In this document: positions 10,782 to 22,091 of the stretch, in pieces
How positions within the stretch are numbered: position 1 is the first letter of the stretch
How the letters are laid out: the number at the start of each line of letters is the position of its first letter
Assembly: GCA_021229015.1 (NCBI GenBank)
Contig: CM037781.1
Span: forward strand, 39,291,897 to 39,355,896
Origin: Solen grandis
Taxonomy: Eukaryota > Mollusca > Bivalvia > Adapedonta > Solenidae
Direction: 5' to 3'
Length of the DNA stretch: 64,000 nt
Notes under the pieces: model-generated
The model's input: the letters and a program-made list of their open reading frames with translations, nothing else
Database searches by the model: none
Told to the model about the DNA's origin: nothing
Translations under genes and position numbers: made by a program

Positions 10782-13700
10782 GAAGGAAGGACAACGCAAC
10801 CACTAATCAGTAGTGACATCAATAATTCACACGAGTCATTAGACGGATTAATTTGTTAAAACTATATATATAATTATTACATATGTTTCTATAAAAGCAC
10901 AACATTACATAAAAAATATAATAAAACAATATGCTATATTTCTAGTCTCATGACCAATGTTCTTTTATGACTGTTAAATGTGCCTACCTAGTCTTTTCTA
11001 TAAAATATTTGCAGGCGCAGAACTATAAAAACTAGAAGCGTTACTATTCAGGCAAAATAATAGGATTTTGAAAATATAAGGTTTGATCTTACATGTATCA
11101 TCAGAAGCTCGGTATATTATTCTACTCTGCTTTATTTGCTAGATTTGGCATAAAATGCAGCTTGTCCCTACTAAAATTTTATGTAACATGTATACGAAGA
11201 TAGGTCAAGGAAACCTTTCTTTTCTGTACTAGATATAAAGAATTTGCTCAAACGTTATATAAAGGTCGGTTTGATAACATACCAAAGTAGTATTGATATA
11301 GCTCCCTTACTCTGACAGCGTTAAGCATAAAAGGGGTTTTCCAAGTGTTAGGACAATGTGACCGGGTGTGGTATCATGCCACATATCTACATCGCGATAC
11401 GGCAGTGTGGCAACTATCATATCCCAAATGTCCCTAAATGACTGAATACTGTCAGTAGAACTGTAAACCCATACAAATATGCGAAAACAAATAAACGTGA
11501 TGTAATTCCAACATAACATAACAAAAAAAATGTCGGAAAAAAGTATTGACTCTTGGAAACAAGATATCTTTTTATGTATTGCTTGCCATAATACTCCTAA
11601 TAATGACATTACTTTTAAATCGGTCAATATATATATTTTTCTATAGATAGGAGAAAATTTAAAAGAAAAATGACACAAACATAAGGAAATTATTATAAAA
11701 TTAAAACTTATAATCAGAAATAGGTATATCGGCACAATTTCATATTATTTAAACTCTACTTTACAAATTCCCAAGAATGTATATTACCATAAATATAACG
11801 CTGATGTACACACCTAGCTCTGGGCAGGGAAAAATCAATATTTATCATTCATTAAAATTCTATGCTATAATTTTTATAAACTAATTTGTCTGTTTATACT
11901 AATTGAATGTCTAATTGCTAAACTCTGTTGTGCACAAAATACCTCTGATCCGCTTTGGTTTGTTTCTGTTTTTTCTTTTTGTTACTGTTCACATAAAATA
12001 ATCATCATGATTATGACAGTGCTAATAATCATAAAACTCAAATGAAACTCATTTTCATTGCAAATTAAATGGAGTTGAAAGGTTCAACTGAAAATATGAT
12101 AAACACTGTTTTCGGCTGTTCGATTCACCATAGGCTTCACAATGTTTCAACATCCCTCTTGATGGCAAGTAAGGTGGAGACATTGTCAATATCAGAAAAA
12201 AGAAAAAAATATATATATACAAGTGATAGGTAAAGTTTAACAAAAAGGAAAATTTAAAACAGATGCTGCTAGGGTTTGTTTTTTAGATCATGGTGGTGGG
12301 GTTTAGAAGTACATACCATATCTTACAGCCTTTAATCGTGATCTTCTCGTTTGAATAGTATTAAGCAGTAATTATTTCCCCCTATTTCCTGAATACAACT
12401 TACCTCCCTTTCTTTTCTTGTTGCTGGGTAGGTGGCGGGGCGGCTGCCTCCTCTTGTCTAGAATAGCAAAGAGTTCAGAGTTTATTGCAAATTGAATATT
12501 TAATTAACCAGTGCTATTATGATTATATGCAGTTAATAGGACATGTTTTGACCCTTAACCTGATATATAACCTTATATAGATGCGTTTTGAGACATTCAA
12601 CGGGCTTCTGATCAGGGTCTATATAGTCTACATGGCAAAGAAAAAATATTATTTCATATACCATTCACTGTTCTGTAAACTGATATTCATTGAATCATAT
12701 ATTTGTACATGAATATTCATAAGGCTGTAAAGGGTTTCTGCATGTAGTCGCTTATCCCCGGTGTTACTGTACCAAGGGGGAGCTGTGATGTCCGAATCGG
12801 AAATGTATGATATTCTCACTCTAGCTTGTCGCTAATATATGCTTGGGCGCCGTGGTCCAGTGGTAACGTTTCCTATTACGGATCCGAAGGTTGTAGGTTC
12901 GAATCCCGTTGGAGGCAAGAATTCTTCACGACCTTCCCAGGCGCAAAGTACTGGTCCAACCCAGGAACCGTCAAGAGGGATAAGTATAAGTTATAAGAGC
13001 TTGTTTCCCATTCAACGTTTAAACTAATATACGCTGACTCTACAGCACGGAATGATGCATCACCTGTCTAATTGTCTGTCTGACAAAATTTAATCAGCCA
13101 ACTTACGAAGATTATTGAATACATGTCGGTAATATCTCTATTTCTTTGTTGTTTCCCTATTCTGCACCGACTCATGTACCCACCCATAATGTTTTATTTA
13201 CTGAAGAGGCCACTATTATATTAGTAGTGGTAGTTATTAAAATAAGATCATTTTTATTTTCTGTTTAGAAATAATTTCTTACCAAAATGCCAACCTGCTT
13301 TTAACATTTAAACGTTAAAATACCAAACTCTGTAAAACCACAGCTTAGAGACATTAATAGCATGCTTTTCATTTGTAAGAAATATATGCCCTGTGTCAGT
13401 TTATTTTTATAATTTTGAAATGAGGAAAACCTCAGTATGAGATGCAAAGGCATGATACGTGTTCTATCAAGTCTAAAAGGTATAGTATATTTCAATCAAA
13501 CCGTACACGGTCTCAACCCGCCATTTTGTTTGCAGTTGTTTCGAGAGGTCCTCTAAGTTGTTCATCAATTTGACGTGGTCGTCATAGCCGTCGTTAGGCT
13601 CCCTATGCAAAAAATATGATGAATACATTATTTTCTCGGCAATCTATTCGGAAATCTCCGGCATATCTCGGTAGTTTCCGCTATTAGGACGACTCTCGTA

Positions 13701-16700
13701 GAAGCTATGGTCAAGGTTTAGTATTTTATCAACTGTCTTAAAAGTTTCAAATTGACACATTTTATTGATTTTTTAAAGAAAAATAGGGTGAACTAGACAT
13801 AGCATTTTTCTTTCCCTTTTTTTTTTGGAAGCCGGGATAACTCGCGATTTCTTTTGTAAATATTAAAATATAAGATCACCGAAAACATCTATATTTAGTT
13901 CTACTTGTATATGTACTTACCTGGCCTCAATGCCGACCTTGACGACCTTGTTACACACGTGATTCACGCCATTAAGAAGCCAGCCCACGATTTCCAGCAG
14001 GGGTTCAAGGGCCGAGTGCTTCTCTCTGTGGACAAGGGAATAACCCCGTTTTTAAACACTCTAACTGTAGTTCATCAATTAATTAAGACTTGACTATTTG
14101 AGTTTACCGTCGCTTCGACAGTTTTCAGTCATATAGCGACGTCCAGCTAATTACAGGTGGAGGAAGACCTCAAATGCACGGATAGAACCACCGACCTACC
14201 GCAAGCCAGCTGGAAGGCTTCCTCGTATGAAAATCCGAATGATCCTGCCGGGATTCGAACCCACGCGGTGAGAGACTGGGTGAGTGTTGAAGTCAGCGAC
14301 TTTACCCTTTCGGCCAGGAGGTATGTTATATAAGTTGGTAGATAAGGTATACGTTATAACCGCAGAGCCTGATATTTCCCAGGTTTGTATGATATAAAAT
14401 CACACGTCCGGTATCGGTGGCCGAGAGGTGAAAGCGTCCGCCCTGGAATCGGGAGGTCGTTGGCTCGATTCTCGGCAGCAGTATACCAAAATTGATACTT
14501 GTATTGCTCCATTTCTAGATGCTCAGCATATAAGGATAGTTCAAGGGACGGTTAGCCCAGGTAAGAATATTGCGACTGGGTTTGGTATCATGTCACTTTG
14601 TGGCGTGATATTGCAGTGTGGCAGCATTATGTCTGTCTCAAGCAGATATAGTCCATAAATGACAGAATTAATGTCGGCGGGACAAAAAGTCAAAACAAAC
14701 ATGAGATCATACACAGACCTCATTAACAAGCCATTTGAATAAATAACGGTCAATTTAAGAGCAGCCTGGGATATATTGTGGTAGTACAAAGCGGGTAAAT
14801 TAAATCAGGAAAAGTTGAAAGAACAAAACTTACCCCAGCTCCGACACTTTCACAAAGTACTGCTCAAGTTCTTTGCAGACGAACTCTGTTTCAGACAACG
14901 CGGCCATGTATAAAGCGTCTGCCTCACTGTCACGTGACATAAATAACACATGTTTATATTATGAAATATCATTAGCGGGATAAAGGTTTCCAAACGATAG
15001 GTGGAAAGCTTTTTTAAATTCTGTTTATTTATTTTTCTATTTATGATATTGTTTTACATTCATTTTATTTGGATTAAATCTTATACTTATTGGATCATTA
15101 AACATTAAATAGCTAATCTAATATAATATGTTGATTTTATACCGGTAAACTGATGTAAAATACAAAACTACCTCAGATTGTGGTAGTCCGCCACATTCAC
15201 GGTGAGCACGAGCAGTTTAACGCTGCACGCGACTACTTCTAGCACGCTTCTTAGCAACGCCTTGTGTTCCGAGGAGTTCAGCCAGCCTCTGAAGAAATAA
15301 TGGCCATAGTTTCAGCTTTAAAGAAAAAAGCTTTTGGTGATATTATTATTTACATTAACAAAATAAATATGTCAAGCAATTTGCTCATATGAAACAGTTC
15401 TCGTTGAAAATGATGGCGATGTTCGCATTGTCCTTGGTGTGGGGGAAACCACGTGTTCGAAATGGCGACCAAATACCCTTAATATACAGAATTAATCAAG
15501 GATGGAATTCTAGTTTAGTTCGGTCGGTCAGGTCTGACAGTCCCAAAATTTGCCAGAAGGGATCAATGAATTTTTCAAATTGTTTGGCACAAATTTTTGC
15601 CTTAATTAGAAGAAATGTCGCGCACAAGAACTAGATTGTTAGATTAAAAGTCATGGTCATACTTGGAGAACAAAGGTAAAAAAATAAATGATAACGTGCT
15701 TGTCCGAGCTATAAGTACTTACTTGACAAAGAATCAGTTGATATTCAAATTACTTGGCATAAATGTTTCCTTATAAATATTGAGTGTCGCGCGCAAGAAC
15801 CAAATTGCTTGCTCAAAAGTCAAGAACATACTTTGGGAACAACGGTAAAAAATAAATGAAAATGTGCTCGTCTGGGCTCTAACTGACAAAAGAACAGTGG
15901 ATTTTCAAAATATTTGGCAAAAATGTTTTCCTTATGAAGATATGGAGATATGAAGATATGGTGTCGCGATCTAGAATCAAATTGCTAGCTCAAAGGTCAA
16001 GGTCAAACTCAGAGGTCAGAGGTAAAAAAACTTCACAAAGGTTTGGTGGATTTTCAAGATACTTGGCGTAAACGTTTGCTCTTTATTTAGACGGCGTGTC
16101 TCGCGTAGGATTCAGTTAATTCAGTTCAACGTCATACATGGAGGTCAAAGGTAATAAATTAACAATAGGCCTGTCTGGGCTTTAAACTTTTCCATTGACT
16201 GCAGAATTTTCAAAACACTTTATTGAAAATTCCTTGGTTGGATGGGGCTTGAAATAACCAATATTATTGAAATGGATATCCAAACGTTGATTCCTGACAA
16301 AAAGTAGGGCAGTGGGGGTATTAGCCACGGACAGCTCTGGTTTCCATTTATACATAAATATGGTCATAAGTTTGGAATTTATTAGGATATACTGGTGGTT
16401 ACTTACTTCTGCACAAACGTAATGGCGTAGTCGGCGGCAAACGTGCTGTAGGCGCTCCATACTTCCAGGATACTGGGGCACGTAGTGGTCAGGTACCTGA
16501 AGTAGGTAGGGCATCAAAATCAGGGTGTGTCATGTGTTATCTTACAAACAATCCTTAAATTCTTGTCTATAATCATTGCAAAACATACATGGAGATAAAG
16601 TTATTGAACGATGATTGTATTAGATCTTTCTTTTTTTTCTCTCAATTTGGCACTAGAAAAATTCTTGGACGTGATCAGTCCGAACTAGTTAATTTTCTTT

Positions 16701-17743
16701 CTTCAATGACGCCAACAAAACAACATCAACAACATAAAAATTAATAAAAGCAAACAACAGTTGTTAAAGCCCAAGTGTACAAATCAGTATCTCCTCACCT
16801 TTTCTCTTTCTCGTCCTTGTCAAATATATCGTTCTCGTTGTTGACGTAAGCCAGTCTGATACAGTTCAGCATCTCGCACAGCTCCTCCATGACGCCATTA
16901 ATACTGACGGAGTCATCTGAGGACACGCTACAGGCCGACATGACCAGGTTTAATATTGCAGATTAGCAGAATATAATAAGTGTAAACATTTTTTTTTCAA
17001 AATTGATATGGAAATGGGATCGGTTCACAAGAATATACTTATGGTAAAGTCCTTGTAATGGTTTTGCTACATTTCGGACCTCATGGCCTTTCACGGAGAT
17101 AACCAAGGTTTCCTAATGTTTCATTAGGGTACCTTGGTTATCTTGGTAGAGGTTAAGTGGTCCAAGACAGCGGAACAATCACAGGGACTTTACCTTAATA
17201 TACGCAGTGCACGTGGTCCACTGGACTCCAGATATGCAGGTTTATGTTCAAACCTTGCTAGAGACAAGGTTTATTAATAATTTTCACAGGTGTTTCATTT
17301 AGCCAGAGGAGATTGATAGACAATACTTTAGACGTGGGTACTTATATACATGTTCGGAATGTGGCATTTATACTTAATTGTTTGACTTTTTTTTACATAA
17401 CTTAATAAGTCTGTTTTTTGAGAGCGTTTTTTTTTTTTTTTTTTTTTTTTTTCCAAGTAAATACTTGGCTCGAATTCACCAACAATACTTAGCGCTAAGT
17501 AATACTTAAATTCTTAAACTAGGTAGATACACATTCAACCATATATTCAAGTACATAACTAAGCTTGAATGAATTATTACATAAATAACTATTGAAAATT
17601 GTTAAGAAATTAAATATTTGGGTATTTTTATTAGAGAAACAAGACTAAAGAAATTCGCCCTTTAGTATTTAAGTTTTACTTAGCGTTAAGAATTGTTGCT
17701 GGGATTTGGCCATGATCTGTTATATCGAAACATAAAATAAATA

Positions 17744-17774
<31 letters not shown>

Positions 17775-20700
17775 AAAAAAAAAGAATATCTTAATTATAA
17801 ATCATACTCATTTTAATTATGAGCATTTTATAAGGTTTTGCATATAAGTTATACATATTTAAATAGCGTTTTCCTCTGTTAAGATATTTCATTAGCGACG
17901 AATAAAAGGATCATATACATTTATTGTGAGTGTACAAACCTGGATATAACAACCAGGTCTGATTTCGACGTAGACAGCTTCTTCAGGGCATTGTCAAGAC
18001 CGCTCTGTTCAATCCGTCTCCACAGATCGCTGGAATAAAAATGCAGTAGATTGATTTGATTGATTTTTTGAGTTTACCGTCGCTGCGACAACATTTCAGT
18101 CATATAGCGACGCTCATATAATTGCAGGTGGAGGAAAACCCCGAATGCGCTGAGAGATCCGGGTAGAATCACCGACCTACCGCAAGCCAGCTGGAAGGCT
18201 TCCTCATATGAAAATCCGAATGACCCCATCGGGATTCAAAACCACGCGGTGAGGGGCCGAGTGAGTGTTTAAGTCAGTGACTTTACCATCTCGGCCACGG
18301 AGGCTCCAAACATTCTGTAGAACCTGTCTTAAACGGAGAGTCAACGGAAAAAGGAAAGATGGTCGCTGAACGCCGAAGGTTGCTAAATTAGGTTAAAAGT
18401 ATAATACAATGAATTTTGAGTCTGTTGAATGCTTTATTTAAGTCAAAGTAAGTTGGGTTGTAATTTTCGAATTGTTTAAGTAGACTGTTTAAACATATTG
18501 GCCGCTGGGAAAAAGGGGTCATATGATATATAAATGTATAATATAAATGGTATGAATTATACTTACTCTAGTAAAACGTTTGGACGTACGTAATGCAATA
18601 CTAGTACCTTTTAATAATCAGCCATGACAAAAATCACATTTGTCTAACTTAATCTACTCAGAAAACATCGGTTAACTTCGTAAGCCAATGAAAAGCTCCA
18701 GTTTCCTTTTTAGACTTACGGAGATATCCGAAATCAGCCGAACCCAACGATTTGATAATGATTGATGTTTTAAAGTCATTCGTGTAGATAGTGGTCTCTG
18801 TCTTCTTAGTGTTGTCTTATAACTTAGTATGTACATCATAATTTATTATTTGAAAATATTAACCCTTTCCCTCATATAGACTCATTTTGACGCCCTCAAT
18901 AGGTATCACATAAAGCCTGATCTGCAGAAAACCACAGTTAAACCTTACCAAATTTAATTATAAAGTCCTCATTTCCAGACCACTGAGGAGCAGCGAACAG
19001 CATAAAACCTGATCAGCCTGCGAGTTACTCGCAGGCTGATCTGGTTTTATGCTGTTCGCATAGGTCTTTTCATGGTGTCCTCTATGAGGGAAAGGGTTAA
19101 ACTGGTTTTGACGCTATACCCTGATTTTGATTTAAAGTTCGTATGTGTGTGTGTTCATTTTAATCATTGTACTTATTCTTGTATTTATCTTAATTCATTA
19201 GTATCCCTTTCATTTATTTATTTATTTATTTTACACGCCGTATATCATATTTTATTTTTATGCATTTTAAAAGATGGATGTTAAAGAGACAAACATCAGT
19301 GCATATGTGTGTCCGACTTTTCTAAAATCTGACTTACTCATAAGAAAAGACCAACACATTTAAATATACACAAATCGATTAAACAAACCATTCAAATATT
19401 TTGCAATGAGAATATTGTTAAGCAAACAAATACGGGTCTCTTATGAACTATTATCGCATGTTAACAAAAGGAATCACGTGCTTGAGTCCGGATAGGCATT
19501 ATTTGCCTTTTGATCAAGTGAGAGAGTTTATCAATCTGTCTCCTTTGTATGACTGCACTTCAGTCACGTTTATACGGAATTCCATTGGGGCCATCGCCTA
19601 TAAAGGAACTAATCTGAAACGCGAAACACGATGACGAAAACGCGACAGTACGATGACGAAAGGGAGAAATCACGAAAGTACGATGAAGTAAACGCGAAAC
19701 TATAGCGCATTTTCATCATCGTGTTTTCGCATTTTCTCGGTTTCATCATCGTAGTTTTGCGCTTTAGAGTCATAGGCGAATATGCAGATGGCTCTAACGG
19801 AATTCTACACTTTTAGAGCCGCATTTCTTCTCAATCTAGAATATGTACATACAAATAATAACAGGAAAACTAACAAAGCAATTGAGAGAAATGTATTTGT
19901 TGATTGTATTTCATACTCTCTATCTGTCTCTTTGCTATCTGAGGACCTATTTCAAGATTAAATGTTACGTGTATTACCTATGATCATGTTTATCAAATCG
20001 AATCATTCGTATTCAAGCAGAATTTTTTTAATAATAAGTTCTTTTTTTATATCACTTGAAAGTATAAGTTTATTGTTATTTCAACTGTTGCTTTCAAAGA
20101 GTGACATATCATGTAGCCTATATACTTATTTGTCTATTTAAAATAAAAAGCAATCAAATCATAAATAAAAAAAATGAATAAAAACCAAAGCAAAGCATAA
20201 TATGGCCTTATGTACTCGTATCTCTGGTTACGCAGCTAAACACAGATCACTGTAACGTGTGCATTCAAACGTGCATGGTGCAAGTATGTCTTTCCGCATG
20301 CATGCGCATGCGTGCGTGAATTATTTTATGATACATGCAAATGTATATCCTTCACAGTTATAACGTCCTGTAAGCGATTATCGATAGCTGCTACAAAACA
20401 ATTAATTCACAGTCAAATGCACGCAATTTAAAACACAGAATTGCAATTAAATGGAAGCAGTAGACTGTTAATATATTTGCTGCAAATCATTAATGACGCA
20501 AAAATTACATTGAATCCTTTTGGCTAATCCAACAACAAAGCGCCACAGTGACTCAGAATTATTGGAAAGTATGTTAGAACTGTATTAATATCTGAAATCG
20601 ATAAGCGGTTAGAAAGCAATGTTATTAAATATACTTCAAATTGTTAAGCAGTATGAGATAAAAAAGTCATTCATTTAAATCAATGGATATCAGATTTCTA

Positions 20701-22060
20701 TTGACGTCTTTTATTAGTTAAAGTACAGTCATTATCTACGTTAACGTCACTTGCTCGTTAGCAGGTTGACGTCTGTACATTACCAATTTGCTACCCATGG
20801 ACGTCCTATATAAGGTACGTCAAATACAGTTATATTCGATGACGTTTTTCGAAAAATATGACGTCGTCTTTATACGTCATATAAAACACATAAAGTATTA
20901 CCTTGTGTTCCCAGTGCTCGTCCACGACGTCCAAAGTTTATTAAAGGCTTCTTTTAAGTGGGCGTACTCATCCGCTTGAAACCTGTCTTGTCTCCTTACA
21001 CCCCTGACACAAACATGCTGATGATGTTAGTTGAGGGTGGAAGAGCAGATCTGATTAAACATTCAGAAAGGGAGTTTTTTGTCGCCTTTTTTGCGTTTTT
21101 TTTTTTCTCTCTCAATTATTTTTGGTCCAGCTTTATTATTCAACATAATACCATCGCTTAACGTTGTTCTTGGAGCAATACTCCTTATTAAATTACAAAT
21201 AAATAAGTTGATGAGTGTATGAACTAACGAACGAACGAACGAACGAATGAATGAATGAAAATAGATGAATAAATACGTTGTAAATAAAGAACAAAATGAA
21301 CACGAAAATATTATTTTGAATAAAATCATCTCCTGTAACACATATATCCCATATCATTTATCGACCAAAACATATTAAAAGTCATTTTAAGACATCAGTC
21401 AAAAGTCATTTAAACGTTTTCTTTATTAAAAAAAACTTTGAAAGTTACATTGAATATTTTATTAATTTCGTTATTAATGTTTACGACAAAAGAAAAACTT
21501 AATACAATATTGAAATAATTATCTGGGCACCCAATTTAATCTTTCATCTATAATGTACGGAATCCTAAACTTGATATCGTACACCCTTGTCTTAATTGTG
21601 CGACGTAATTTATCACTTTTGTAAAATGAAATGAACTTCATTTTATGAATCATTTCATGTAACGACATATTATTTCATATTTATGACTTACATTTTTGTA
21701 AACGTTAAATCATATCAAATTATGATCTGATTTTCGTAAATTTGGTTCATATATGTATTTTACAAGTTCAATGTAACCCAATATGATAGTTCAATTTTAC
21801 CGAATAATAATTCGTAATTTAAAAAAAAACGGACGTCACTCCGAAAGACTGATCAGGTACGTGACCGCACCCTGATTGATTAATATAACATTATGTTGAT
21901 ACAGACAGGGTGTTGTTGTTTTTTCAAATTGTTTCTATGGTTTTAAAAGAATTTATCCACATAGATATCAATCAAATCTGCTCTCCCTTTTAAATGCAGC
22001 ATTTTTAAATGCAGCTTTACAAAGCCATACTACCTAAACAATGTTTGCATATATACAAAA

Positions 22061-22091
<31 letters not shown>

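Noticed and set aside
11307..11735. 142-codon minus-strand open frame
   Set aside because: Overlaps an old SINE and AT-rich sequence; Phe/Ile/Leu composition follows base composition.
20788..20979. Plus-strand 63-codon frame after the TATATAAG box
   Set aside because: It overlaps a well-supported minus-strand exon, and the peptide has no recognisable feature.
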